The position numbers were made by a program, and so were the translations under genes. The notes under the pieces were generated by a model. That model worked only from the letters and a program-made list of their open reading frames with translations, had not been told where the DNA came from and did no database searches. From assembly GCF_030936135.1 (NCBI RefSeq), contig NC_082600.1, positions 27,473,943-27,537,942 of the forward strand: a DNA stretch of 64,000 nt. The letters are read 5' to 3'. The stretch is from Gavia stellata. Its lineage: Eukaryota > Chordata > Aves > Gaviiformes > Gaviidae. Positions 53,401-63,380 of the stretch are shown one piece after another. The stretch's first letter is position 1; each line of letters begins with the position of its first letter.

Positions 53401-53607
53401 CCCAACCCTCTGTAAATAAAGCAAAAACTGTTTGATACACCACTGGTGCAGACCTGAAGAATTCACAAAGCCAAACATCTGATCTTTGTGTCTCTCCTCT
53501 AGGGAGTGCAGTTCTACACACAGCTGAAAACTATTATTTCTCAATGGAAAGAGGAAGATGCCACCGTTACCAAGCCTGCTGTGGTTATGCCAACTATGGG
53601 AAACTAA
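41355..53607 (+). CDS. ALDH6A1: ALDH6A1, mitochondrial methylmalonate-semialdehyde dehydrogenase (12 exons, complete)
   Basis: The enzyme oxidatively decarboxylates malonate and methylmalonate semialdehydes to acetyl- and propionyl-CoA, using NAD and CoA, in valine and pyrimidine catabolism in the mitochondrial matrix. Coding exons are 41355-41423, 41689-41754, 44665-44739, 46135-46296, 46921-46999, 47564-47866, 48575-48696, 48946-49135, 49788-49969, 52591-52770, 52971-53069 and 53503-53607. All junctions are GT-AG and in phase, giving 543 residues against 535 in human. Residues 1-45 form an Arg/Ala/Ser-rich matrix-targeting sequence. PFNFP is at 192-196, FVGS of the NAD fold at 267-270, the catalytic Cys of GQRC at 325, and EEIFGPV at 424-430. 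ANMGAKNH (290-297) has Asn where most aldehyde dehydrogenases have the general-base Glu, as expected for this CoA-dependent class. The first ATG of the CpG island gives the best match to the human N-terminus. Confidence 0.98.
41435..41466 (+). repeat. short GGCCCC hexanucleotide run
   Basis: About five GGCCCC units, one interrupted by a T, lie just inside intron 1 of ALDH6A1. The run is short and in a GC-rich context. Confidence 0.7.
41689..41754 (+). CDS. ALDH6A1: ALDH6A1 coding exon 2
   Basis: The exon encodes residues 24-45, including [16 protein letters not shown], which aligns with the Ser-rich end of the human presequence. The acceptor is GTCCAG and the donor GTGAGT. Confidence 0.9.
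42161..42300 (+). repeat. A-rich expansion inside the CR1 copy
   Basis: Runs of 14, 15 and 8 A broken by single G lead into a purine-poor tract of CCACAAC/ACAACAAC-like sequence. It separates two parts of the CR1 tail that are normally adjacent, so it is an expanded or inserted simple repeat. Confidence 0.8.
42479..42520. repeat. tandem 20-bp duplication at the CR1 edge
   Basis: CTGTCACTAGTCACTTGGGA occurs twice head to tail with identical sequence. It lies where the CR1 similarity stops and GC-rich intron sequence resumes. Confidence 0.85.
42521..44664 (+). other. ALDH6A1 intron 2, remainder
   Basis: No exon or named repeat is recognised. A strongly pyrimidine-rich stretch (about 43,480-44,070, many CTT and TCC words) gives meaningless frames. 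The intron ends in TCCACAG before exon 3. Confidence 0.7.
44665..44739 (+). CDS. ALDH6A1: ALDH6A1 coding exon 3
   Basis: The exon encodes residues 46-70, starting [19 protein letters not shown]. This is the first conserved block of the mature enzyme. The donor is GTAAGT. Confidence 0.97.
44740..46134 (+). other. ALDH6A1 intron 3
   Basis: This is a 1.4-kb intron with no recognisable element. It ends in a TTTTTTCTTTCAG polypyrimidine-acceptor. Confidence 0.8.
46135..46296 (+). CDS. ALDH6A1: ALDH6A1 coding exon 4
   Basis: The exon encodes residues 71-124, including [17 protein letters not shown] and [20 protein letters not shown], part of the NAD-binding domain. The donor is GTGAGA. Confidence 0.97.
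46921..46999 (+). CDS. ALDH6A1: ALDH6A1 coding exon 5
   Basis: The exon encodes residues 125-150, including [20 protein letters not shown], the conserved aldehyde dehydrogenase ExGK block. It ends one base into the Gln151 codon. Without splicing here the frame runs into stops shortly downstream. Confidence 0.97.
47564..47866 (+). CDS. ALDH6A1: ALDH6A1 coding exon 6
   Basis: The largest coding exon, residues 151-251. It carries [18 protein letters not shown] with the oxyanion-hole Asn194, and [13 protein letters not shown] of the NAD-binding site. The donor is GTAATG. Confidence 0.98.
48575..48696 (+). CDS. ALDH6A1: ALDH6A1 coding exon 7
   Basis: The exon encodes residues 252-292, including [18 protein letters not shown] of the Rossmann fold and GKRVQANM. 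The acceptor is TTGAAG and the donor GTAATG. Confidence 0.97.
48946..49135 (+). CDS. ALDH6A1: ALDH6A1 coding exon 8 (catalytic cysteine)
   Basis: The exon encodes residues 293-355. [17 protein letters not shown] precedes the active-site segment [10 protein letters not shown], whose Cys325 forms the thioacyl intermediate later passed to CoA. The donor is GTACAG. Confidence 0.98.
49788..49969 (+). CDS. ALDH6A1: ALDH6A1 coding exon 9
   Basis: The exon encodes residues 356-416, including [19 protein letters not shown] and [19 protein letters not shown]. The acceptor is CCACAG and the donor GTAAGA. Confidence 0.97.
50768..51918 (-). mobile_element. CR1 LINE fragment with reverse-transcriptase remnant in ALDH6A1 intron 9
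   Basis: This is a 5'-truncated CR1 of about 1.15 kb, antisense to ALDH6A1. Its 3' end is at 50768 (CATAGAATCATGGAATCATT). A 208-codon frame at 51209-51835 keeps the C-terminal part of the reverse transcriptase, with [20 protein letters not shown] and [10 protein letters not shown]. The catalytic FADD box reads FADN (51641-51652), so one of the paired aspartates is lost. The copy is inactive but only moderately decayed. Confidence 0.95.
51919..52590 (+). other. ALDH6A1 intron 9 after the CR1
   Basis: AT-rich intron sequence with no recognisable exon. It ends in TCTTGGCAG before exon 10. Confidence 0.75.
52591..52770 (+). CDS. ALDH6A1: ALDH6A1 coding exon 10
   Basis: The exon encodes residues 417-476. 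It contains [18 protein letters not shown], with the NAD-ribose-binding Glu-x-Phe pair (Glu425, Phe427), and [19 protein letters not shown]. The donor is GTACGT. Confidence 0.98.
52971..53069 (+). CDS. ALDH6A1: ALDH6A1 coding exon 11
   Basis: The exon encodes residues 477-509, including [20 protein letters not shown] and GDTNFYGKQ, the end of the catalytic domain. The donor is GTAACT. Confidence 0.97.
53503..53607 (+). CDS. ALDH6A1: ALDH6A1 coding exon 12 (C-terminus and stop)
   Basis: The exon encodes residues 510-543 and [22 protein letters not shown] and AVVMPTMGN form the oligomerisation strand and tail, closely matching the human end. Confidence 0.97.
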   Translation, partial: GVQFYTQLKTIISQWKEEDATVTKPAVVMPTMGN

Positions 53608-55060
53608 ATCAGCCTTTGCAGATGCTGTTCCTGGTGCCCTTCTCCTTCTATGCTGCACTTTCCAGCTTTGTCCTGACTATCATCATTTCCTTGGGAATGA
53701 ATAGAAAGCTCCATTTTCTCAAGGACCTCTGTTTCTGTGCAGATCAGGCAGGCTCATGTAATGCACAGCCTGGGTTTTCTGTTGCTGTCAGTGTTTTTGC
53801 CTAGCTGAAGTCAATTTTTTTTCCTACAACCTACCACAGATGAAACAACCTTATCTAATTGAAAGAGCAGACCATGAGATTGGTCTTAATTTGTGGTTTT
53901 TTCCAGACCCTCTGAACTTGAACATCACTCTGGTGTCCACTTCAATATCTTTAGCCTTAGTGACTCACTCCTGGCTACAACTTGTAGCAGTTGTGTTTAC
54001 CTCTTTATCTTACATGTTAAGATTTTGAGTTCACCTTACTCAAAAATGAGTACTCATTTTGAGTGACATAACTGGGACACCTTGGGTGCCTCATAGAAGT
54101 GACTTTACATACAATGAAGACAGCAAGTTTGGGAGTTGAAAATGTCAGTCTTTCATCTGTTGAGCAGTTTCCAAAACACTTGGGAAACAGCTTTTTAAGA
54201 ATTTTTCAGGAAAGCGTATTTGATTGCTTGTCTGAGGATGAAAGAAATTCCTGTATGGTACAGTGACCTTCACTGTGCCTCTGACAGCTTGAAAACTTCT
54301 GTTGCTGTTGTGCATGTGACTTGTATTCTCCAGCTTGCCGTCAGTTCTGTTATACCTGAAAGTTGTTTGGTGCCTTTTTACTGTGCTAACAGATTTGTGC
54401 CTACAGGTGCTGTAACATAATGAAACTGTGGAAGCAGAAACATAAGCATGTGTATGTATCTTCGCATCACAGCATCATGTGGTCTGTGTGGAAAGGAGAG
54501 TATGTAGATGGGTCAGCAGGAAGAAAGAACACGTTTTTTAATCACAAAGCAGCCAGACCCGTTTTGTTGGTTTCTTTTCCTGACTATAGCTGTATTTCTT
54601 GTGTTGATTGATTGACTCCTTGTCACATTTGCTCAAACACAGTCATGTTCTCTAGGGACTGCAGGTCCCATTACTAGAGAAGGATAAGACTTGGTATACC
54701 CTGTTTTTAAGAATCTGTGCATTTGGAGCTAGAGAGGCTATATTTTTATTCCTGGTTCCTGGAAGATGATGCAGCCATGAGGGATCTGCAGGAACTCATT
54801 CAAGCACCCACGGAAAATAGTATTATTATAATGATTGTAACCATTACTTGTTCTAATTAAACAACCTGAATGTGAACACTTTGTATCCTGCCTTCTGGTA
54901 AAGATGCCTTGTAACTGACAGTTACATATTAGTGCAATTGCTGTGCATTCACTAATGTTTGTATCTTGTTTTTTTCCTCTGCTATACCTTAGAGGGAAAT
55001 TCTCACCTTGCAATTTGATTAAGAATTAAAAACATGCTAATACATTTCTGCAGAATATGA
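53608..55060 (+). other. probable ALDH6A1 3' untranslated region
   Basis: No gene is visible in this stretch downstream of the stop. ATTAAA polyadenylation-like motifs occur at 54856-54861 and 55025-55030, the latter followed by TTGG/T-rich sequence. The real 3' end cannot be settled without transcript data. Confidence 0.45.
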
Positions 55061-55282
55061 CTGTTCCTTGGTAAGACATTATATAGGTGTGATGTTGACT
55101 TTATTCCCCTCTTTACAGAGGTTTGTCTGTGACTCCTGTAACCCATGTATACATCTTCCTTTTACAGTATTTCAAGGACGTCTGTACCAATATCCTCATA
55201 AAGCATTTCAAGGAATGCCTTGTTTCTGTTTCCACATACACATCATTTGATCACAAAAACTCTTAAGCTTCAGGTAAATGAC

Positions 55283-55288
55283 TTTATT
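55283..55288 (-). terminator. candidate polyadenylation signal on the minus strand
   Basis: TTTATT on the plus strand is AATAAA on the minus strand. It is correctly oriented for the convergent BBOF1 transcription unit and lies about 250 bp from the candidate ALDH6A1 signal at 55025. This suggests nearly abutting 3' ends. The motif alone is weak evidence. Confidence 0.3.
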
Positions 55289-57313
55289 ACAAACTTAAAA
55301 TATATCTTCATCAAATTATAGCAACACATATACACAGAGTTCTAACCACTAGTCCAAATCCTAGTGCTTTGTATAGGGTCATCCAAGCTCCTGGCTTGGG
55401 AAGGAAAAAAATCTTTACATGAAGAAGGAGGAAAATAACTATATTTCAGATGGATTTCAAACGCGTAGTCAAAGCAGCAGTGCAGCAGACAGGGGATTTA
55501 GAATTTGCAGCTTTGCTCACAAGATAACTTCCAAAATTAAAAGTGCAAATGAATTGGTGATTGCTGTGCTGTTGTTCATGCAAAGTGTCCAGCTGCCTTA
55601 CTCTGTCTGTGGTCTTAACATCTGAATATGCAGAAGGATTACTGCAGAAGATGATGAACCTGATAATTTGGCCTGCTGTGTAATGAATATTAGGTTGGGA
55701 GAAGTATTTTCTGTGCTGCAAAGGTAAAACATTATAGGTAAATCACCATTAAGACATTGGTATTCATTCATGCACCCTGGAAAGGAATACTAATTGTAAC
55801 AGCTTCTAATATTGTCTACAGTAATTCGCTTTCAAAATGCCTTAATTTTTCTTCCTAACCAGTATTGCTATTCTGACTTTTCTGTTGTCCTATTAAAACC
55901 CATTAAATCTTTTCTTTAGAAATTCTAAAATCCAGCTTCTGTAACAAAAGCAGTCTTTATGATCAAGCTTACCTGCTCCCTGAAGAATTGCAGGAGTATC
56001 CCTGCACTTTCACCAGACCTGTTCTAGATCCTTTGTGTAATCTTTTCATTTGTGTGCAAACATCTTCTGATTATCTGCATTTCCAACAGCATTTTTTAAA
56101 CAGATGGCTTTAAATAATTGAAATACAAATCTTGTATCTGCCTTTTTTAGTTAATGAAATGCCCTTTTAGATCAAGCTGCAGATCCTGACTGATCATGAT
56201 GTACCTGCCTCATCTCACTGCTGTTACTGCTTTCCACCCACCTGTTTATTCTCCTTTTTATTTCAACATTCACTATAAAAAATTAAGCTAAAGAATATAT
56301 CTTCTATATTATACAAAAGTATAATCTAAGTATAAAGTATCCCATACTAAGTTTCTTTAGACTCTATTAGAATACAATTTTATAGTCAACCTTTGTCTCC
56401 TGTTAAAAATTGTTTCTTGCCTAGAAGGCACTGCAGTCTAGATTCTCAAAGCTATTTGGTACTCTTAGGTCCAAAAAAATATGTTAAAATAGTTTAATCA
56501 CCTTTGAGAATTGGGCTCTGTGACTTCCACTTCTGTTTTTTTCCCTGTCTGTGCAAAAAAAGGCTACAACTCACTTCCACTCCTGTTTCTGGAAGTGGTG
56601 GTCTGCCTCTCCAAAGGAGGTGTCTCTCATCTTCCCATATAAATCCCTCCAGGACTCCTGCTTAGGAACTTCATCTGGTCATTTGATGTCTGAGTATTAC
56701 ATTTTGTTTTGTGTGCTTGACTGCCTCGTATCTGACATGATGGCATGCCAGAACCCCTCCCTACTTACTCCTCCAGAGTAAGTTTATATTGCTTGTATTG
56801 GAGTGTTATAATTGGCTATATAGTTGTATTTGAGTCTGTATCTGGAAATCAGGCATATGGATCTTCCTGGTCCATTCCCTCTAAGTGATTCTATACTGAA
56901 TGCAACATCAGCTTAATAGATTTTGTCTTTTAATCAAAACTCGCTGTGCTAGCTGAAAATGTGTCTCCTTGTATGATCATGGCCTTTCACAAGAGAATCC
57001 TCCAAAAATAATAAAGCTGCATTTCAATAAGAGAAGGCTTTAAGGGGGCATGAGATCAATTTTTTTCATGAGAACTGAGTCTAAATGCCTGGTACTAAAA
57101 GATCAACATGACCAATATTTCAAAATAAATAAAAAAATCCTCTCTCTTGTCACACATACATACATTTCTTTGTGTATAGACACACTAATACAGATCTTCA
57201 GACAAACCAAAGTATTCTAAAGTGGGAGGGATGACAGAGAGACAATTCCATGCATTTATATATAACCAGGATTGAGAAAATGTTAGATAGTGTGATATAA
57301 TTTAGTATCTTAC
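55289..57313. other. intergenic or BBOF1 3' region without recognisable genes
   Basis: AT-rich DNA with only short chance frames. I recognise no repeat or exon here. Confidence 0.5.
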
Positions 57314-57470
57314 CCAATTTTGCTTTCTTCTTTAGTATCGTCAGGACCTGAAGCTGAAGTAGCCAAAACACTGGTGTATTTCCCGTGAGGAAGACACAAG
57401 AGCAAAGTAATCCTCATCTAATGGTGATTTACGCTCAACCAGGTTTCTAATCCCACACCAAACTTGTTCT
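57314..57470 (-). pseudogene. possible BBOF1 C-terminal exon remnant
   Basis: A TTTATTTTAG acceptor and a GTAAGA donor bracket 157 bases. One frame opens EQVWCGIRNLVERKSP, weakly like human EQKEKVLRLLFAKMNG. A different frame near the other end reads SGPDDTKEESKIG, like human DSGETKEFGDESKL. If both matches are real, a frameshift lies between them. The similarity is short and uncertain. Confidence 0.3.
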
Positions 57471-60268
57471 CTAAAATAAACAGCAAGCATGAAATGCCAT
57501 GGCACCTGAGCTATTGCAGTACACTCCAAAATCAGCACTATGAATCAAACATGGGTTCAGTTTGGAATTCTGTATTTTGTGGCAAAATCATTACAATTAA
57601 AAGGGAATGAGGAGAAACAAACAAAAAAAAGTTCTTTTAAAAAACTGGGTTTAATCATAAGTCAACTTAAAGTGAAGTGTTTGTATTCCATTCCTCAAGC
57701 TTTCATACTCTACAGCTTTACGTGTACTCTTATATGTTGGCAAATACTGATAAAAGGATTTAAATCCATGCATAAATTGGAACGATAAAAGCTGATGGAT
57801 GTATCATTTAATTACACATTTCTTACTTCCACTGTAATAACCTTAACAAAATTTGCTAAAATTCCATTAATATAACTTTTGCTAACAAAATTTTAATTTT
57901 TAAAAAATTAAATAAACTCTTTTAACACAAAGGAGCTGATATTCCACCCTAAGCATTAGGCCTCCCCAAACTACATTAAAAATCATAGCGTTTTAAGTTT
58001 CTATTTGGGCCCTCTTATGCCCCAGTTCACAGCTTATTATATATTTAATGCTGTTTGAACTTTGAATTTCTGGTGTAAGCCATATTTTAGGTATCTCTAA
58101 AGTCATGCTCCCAAATGTCTTATGCAAACAGCAATGAGCCATAGGGTAAGTACACTTCTAATAATCTGGTTGTGGATATTTGTACTTTTTAATACTGGGC
58201 AGATTGCTTTACAGTACTCTTATTAAAAGGAAATACATGTGGGGAGTGCTACTGTCACAATATACATTGTTTGGTAAAGATAGATGGGGATTCATTAATG
58301 ACTGAACGAAATTAATCCCACTGCACTGAGCAAAGTTAATCCTCCTCGCTTCTCCTCTCTTCCTTAACACTACCAAAATTTACTTCCACTTGTTTTCCTT
58401 TTGATATTACACACAAAGATCTAACAGTATAGTCTGCTGCATGTCCAAAATTAGTATATAGTATATCAACTTTTTCAAAAGGCTAAATCACCTTTTTCAA
58501 AAGGTTAAAGTATCTCACACCAAGCCACACAGTTAGCTAGATTCTTATGTTAGATTCAGAGTTTCTTGGAATCCCCTGACCTGGAGTTACGAGCCCAGCT
58601 CCTGTAACAGGGAAAGTTCAGCATTCACCTACTCAAGAAACAGAATATTACCATGGATTTCTGCCATTCATTTTGGCAAAAAGCAATCATGGAACACGTT
58701 TTTTTTTGTTCTCATGTCAACTCACTGATATCCACTTTTTCAAACTGTTTTTTTTCCCTGAAAAACAGAGGAAAGAGTAATGTATTAGAAGAAAATTTCA
58801 AAGGCTTATCTCTGATGGATGCTGTATGTGTAAAACAGGTTTTGGTAATGTGTATGTGTAAAACAGGCTCTGCATTGCTCTTGTTCAGCTATTCATAGCA
58901 TATAAATTCAAAAAATAGATCTGAGCACGCAGCGCTGTCTTTTCAACTTCTAAATCTATAGCTCTCTAAACTAAGTAGAACAAATCCAATGATTTATCTT
59001 ACACGTGTAGTGGTTATAAATACTGAGAGGGGGAGGGTTAATACTAACATGTATTAGTTTCAAGTACATTGTCCTTCCCCTGCTTCTCCTGTTCGTACAT
59101 AAAAGGGTCAATATGTATAACCAATTTTCATTCTCAGTTCCAGTCTCCCCCTTCTCTTGCTTCAAGGACAAGCTTCCTTAGACCTCAGTAACTATTTTCA
59201 CCTCTGATTTTTCATGAAGTGTTTCTGCTGTATCACTTTTGAGATAAGATAACCTGAACTGAACAAAGCATTCCAACTGATTGTGTGTTGCCAAGTTATT
59301 TAATAGCCAATGCACACTAAGCAAACATTTTATTTGGGAGTAGGATAATTTTGATGTCTCACCAAGGATGTATGCAAGCTTCATCTATGGGGAAAGACCT
59401 TAACTCTGTGGCTTGAAATCCAAGTGCGTGGACACTGCTGCAGTTTGTAGGCACAGATTTCTAGCAGGAGGTTGGAGACCTGTAATCCTGGCCACTGCAG
59501 CATGTGTAGCCCTAATTTAAACTAAGCTATATCTTAATACAAATTCTGAGATACTCACACTTATAAATCCGAGATTTTGTTTTATTCACTATATAATGTA
59601 ATCCTGTCAATCAGTACTGTACTGCATATGATCTTATTTTTGATATGTCAGTGACTTTCATGTAATGGCTTAATTTTTAGATCATTATGAAGCTTGAGGA
59701 AAACAGCCTTTGAACGCACAAGGCAAAGCAAGGCCTTCTAACATATAGAAGAACAGTTGTAAAAAGACTGGATTTGCCATCTACTGGATGTTTCTGTTAA
59801 AATGATCAGCAACATAGTAAAGAGCTGTTAGCATCTTAACTGTAATTTTTAGGTTTCAGTGTTGTTAACTCACTGAAGTGAGTAAAAAGCAAAAGAGCAA
59901 TGCCAGAAGAGCAATGCCTATAAAACCAAAAATATTAGAGAAGCAACAATAATTATTAAAAGGAAACTGCAGAAGCACATCTATACTGGAAGTTCTATAT
60001 CAAATTCCACAGCACATGGCAGAATATGCAAAGAACTCTTTTGAGCTTATCTTTAATTTAATTCATAGAAATAATGACCAAAAAGTGATAGCCTAGTTGA
60101 AATTAGGTACCCACCAAGTCATTACTAGCAGATAGGATATTATACCTTATACAGTTTTTCTCACTACAGAGGCCTCCACAAGCATTCCAAATCTAGACCG
60201 TATTATCACACAAAGGTGTTTTTCAGATGTGCTAGGAAGATACACACTAGGTTTTGATGTTTCAATAC
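57471..60268. other. BBOF1 intron or 3' region without recognisable features
   Basis: AT-rich DNA with no named repeat or exon seen. A nearly exact short repeat around CACCTTTTTCAAAAGG and its neighbour lies near 58475-58507. Confidence 0.5.
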
Positions 60269-60768
60269 CAATGGCATTTCTCTGCTTCCTCTAGGTCTCT
60301 GTATACACTGTTTGTACTATTTATGTTGCTTTTGAATGTTTTGATTTTGGGAAATTCTTCCTTCCCTGCACATGCCTCCATCATTTTTCTGTAATAGGCA
60401 GTTTGGGCCTTTTTCTTATCGTGCTTTCTACTGGATATGATCTCCTGCTTCACATGTTCCAGAGCATCTAGGAAGAACCTTTCTACCTCAGTCCTCTCAT
60501 TTAAGATATTCCGGGCTAGTTTCTTCACTCGGTTCATCTCCTGATCCTTCATTTCTAGTAGTTGCTGCATTTTCTTGATCTCCACCGTGCTTGCCTGGTT
60601 TTCTATCAGCACTTGATGCTGTGTTTTCTGAGACTCTCTCACAGATTCTCTGGTCATGCGACATAAGGCCCTCTCCAGCTTTTCCACTTCACACTGCAGA
60701 TCTCCAATCTGTGCTTTCTGGCGATTTATCTGTAGTATCTTTTTTCAAATCAAATCCTCATTGGTTTC
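60269..60768 (-). pseudogene. BBOF1: BBOF1 exon with in-frame TGA
   Basis: The exon opens ETNEDLI, then TGA, then KKILQINRQKAQIG. It continues about 160 codons through LIENQASTVEIKKMQQLLEM to NSTNSVYRDLEEAEK. The acceptor TTTTAG is intact. The 3' boundary, GTATTG after CCATTG, is a tentative donor. The 141-codon frame at 60262-60687 that begins MEKLE is this exon read from an internal Met, not a separate gene. Confidence 0.85.
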
Positions 60769-61180
60769 CTAAAAGATGAGAAGAAATTATTTGGGCTTTT
60801 ATTTCATTTGACCAAATCTGGAGGGTTTTTTTTTCCCCCCAGCACTGATAACGTAGTTAAACATGCTGGCACCTTCACACTGGAGAGTGAATAATTCTCT
60901 GGCGTCAGGTTTTTGTTTACAAGAGAAGCCAGATAAAGAAGGCTTGGTATGTAGTACACATTACAGAGAGACTTATTCTTAATGGGCTAGCATAGGAAAT
61001 CCTTCCTTCTTTCTCCTCTGTAATTAAGATTGAAGAAGAGCTCTTCTTCAGACAACTCCAAATTTAGTAACTGTGGAGGCGTCTGACTGGGGAGGGGTTA
61101 GTCTCAGTAAATTTACACCTGTATCCAGATGCACCCCTTCCTGGAGGAGAATGAAACAGAATTAAAAACAGAGCAGAAAC

Positions 61181-61325
61181 CTTCTCCTGTAACAGAAGAG
61201 TTTTGTCCTCTTCTAACTTCTGTTTGATTTTCAGCAATTCCATTGTCTCTTTCAGCTGGTAAGCAAATGCGCCGTGAAAACAAACATTCTTCTTCAATAT
61301 CTCTCTCCCAGTGCTGTTCAGCGGC
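61181..61325 (-). pseudogene. BBOF1: BBOF1 exon
   Basis: 145 bases encode PLNSTGREILKKN and FAYQLKETMELLK, ending TLLLQEK, matching human AYHLKET and TLLLHQK. The acceptor GTCCAG is good. The donor GTTTCT is weak, which may be a further sign of decay. Confidence 0.8.
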
Positions 61326-61740
61326 CTGGACAGAGGGAAACAAAATCCAAGAGCATTAATCAAACCTTTCTTGCTTTTTTTATATTAAAATCAATTATTT
61401 CAGTGTCCTAATTTCAGAGCTAAGCTGCAAAATTCTTACAGGTCTGTACCAAGTTTTCATAGCTTTGCTTCTAGTCCTGCATCTGGAGTGGGAGAATGAA
61501 GAAAACTGCAGTACCATTGTGATAATATTACCTCCAGTTCTCCCCTGGAACCAGCATGAGTCTTACAGTTTAAATGTAAGTGGTGACATCATCTTGACAT
61601 TTGACATATAAAAACAGCCTAGGTCATCACTGATTTTGCCCTTCAAAGCCCATGTAGTAACATGGGCAACGTGTTATTTAGAACACAGTGCCGAAATGGT
61701 TTTGTAAAGTAGAAAACAGGAAATGCCAAGTGTTTCTTAC

Positions 61741-61811
61741 AAAACAGCCTCACACGGGGCAGTCTCTGCCATCATTATTTGCTTTTTCTCAACATCTTCT
61801 TCCAGTCCTTT
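61741..61811 (-). pseudogene. BBOF1: BBOF1 exon
   Basis: 71 bases encode KGLEEDVEKKQIMMAETAPC then EAV and two bases of the next codon. It aligns with human HRLEQEAEKKIIMLAERAHH. The acceptor TTTCAG and donor GTAAGA are intact, and no lesion is visible. Confidence 0.8.
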
Positions 61812-62187
61812 CTGAAAGGGATAAAAGCCTGTTTAAATTTTGCATGAGACCTGTGGCACCAAAGCTAAAACCTGAAACAGTGTAAATTATAAAATCACAC
61901 CCCCAGTTTTCAGCTCACCCAACTTCTTGCTAGAGAAAGAATGAACCCCCAAGGGCACTGAAGTTCCTGATGAAAGTGGAGAATACGGCCTTTCTGGGAT
62001 CCTGACATCCCATGTTTTTTCTTGGAAAGCTGCACCTAGCCTCCAATTCATTCATCATACTTGTATTGACGCGAGAAATTGTAACATGCTCAGTAAAGAA
62101 CTGTCAAAACTATATAAACTGGAGTAGTCAGTGGGAGAAATAATTTCATTCTAATAAAAGTTTCTTTAATTGCCTGTCAGTCTTTAC

Positions 62188-62268
62188 CTTTTCTTCAAAA
62201 AACCTCGTCTCCAATCTCACAACCACTTCCTGATGTCTCCTGTTTGAACTCTCCATACTCTCTTTTAA
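62188..62268 (-). pseudogene. BBOF1: BBOF1 exon with mutated splice acceptor
   Basis: 27 codons starting LKESMESSNRRHQEVVVRLE and ending TRFFEEK, matching human LKENLRNTERIHQETLRRLE. The donor GTAAAG is intact. The expected acceptor dinucleotide at 62269-62270 reads AA on the minus strand rather than AG, after a TTTTTTATCAT tract. Using the AG at 62262-62263 instead would shift the frame. Confidence 0.8.
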
Positions 62269-63380
62269 TTATGATAAAAAATTGAATTTCTTTAATAATG
62301 GCATTTTATTTCAGCGATGTAACTAAAAGTGTGGATGTAGTCTTCAAGAAGGAATTTGGTAGTCTTTCCTGGCACTACCCACAGTCTTCATCAAATTTTT
62401 ACACCATCTATAAAATGCACTTAGCCTTCTGACTTGTATTATTGCTTTGCTTCCCCTCCGTAGTTCACCTGTGCCCATATTTTCACATCCCTGACAGTCA
62501 TTCACACACACCCTGTCACTCTGTTTAATGCTCAGTTTTAGAAATCTGCTTTGTCTATTCATTCAGTCATCAAGATCAGTCAAAGTCCAATGCCTCAAGC
62601 GTTTTTTGAAAAATGCCTGACTAACTTGCATTTAATATCTTAGCTTAAAAGCAGCTATATATTAATAATCTAAATGCTGTTGACCAATCATTTGTCTCCA
62701 TGGAAAGCATTTGGTGTTGTTTCTACACCCCTTCTTGTGGCTGAAAAAAATGCCAGTAGAGCTGAGTCAGCAAGGCGCTTGAATTGCTCGAGGCACTTTT
62801 TTCATGTCATCAGTCAGCTGGAATACTTTTTTATCCCAGGCTGAAATGTTTTACAGCCAATACTACTATTTAATACTTGTATTATAGCTCTAAAGTATCT
62901 CTGATTAGGTCATGTGCTGTATAAGTGCTTAGTGAAAGGCAGTCCCTAGTTTTATATTTTAAATGGCTTAAGTGGTTGAAAAGACGATACGATACTAGCA
63001 TTCACATCCTAACAGAGCTGACTAGTGAGAAATCAGACTTATACTGCTTATAGTCAATTGCTAGCTCCTCCATACATATCTTTGAAGTGTGTACTAGATG
63101 CTCTACTCCATCCACATATATGTTTGTATGATTCCACGTTACTATGTAAAAATCCAGAAACAACCCTACAGCACTGAACCATTACAGAAGTGAGTTCTGG
63201 CTACAGAACTTGCATTTTATCAACCTAGTGCTTTTCCTCACTCTCTGTAAACTGCCAAGAAAACAATCCAGTAAATTGGCAATGTCTGTTCTCCTCCACT
63301 CCCAAACTCTATGCTGCCATGCAGACAGAAAAGTTGTTTTTTAAATAAATATTGCAAACGTGTATTTATGACAAACTTAC

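Noticed and set aside
60262..60687. Apparent 141-residue gene starting MEKLE
   Set aside because: It is the downstream part of a BBOF1 exon read from an internal Met after the TGA; the homology continues upstream of that Met.
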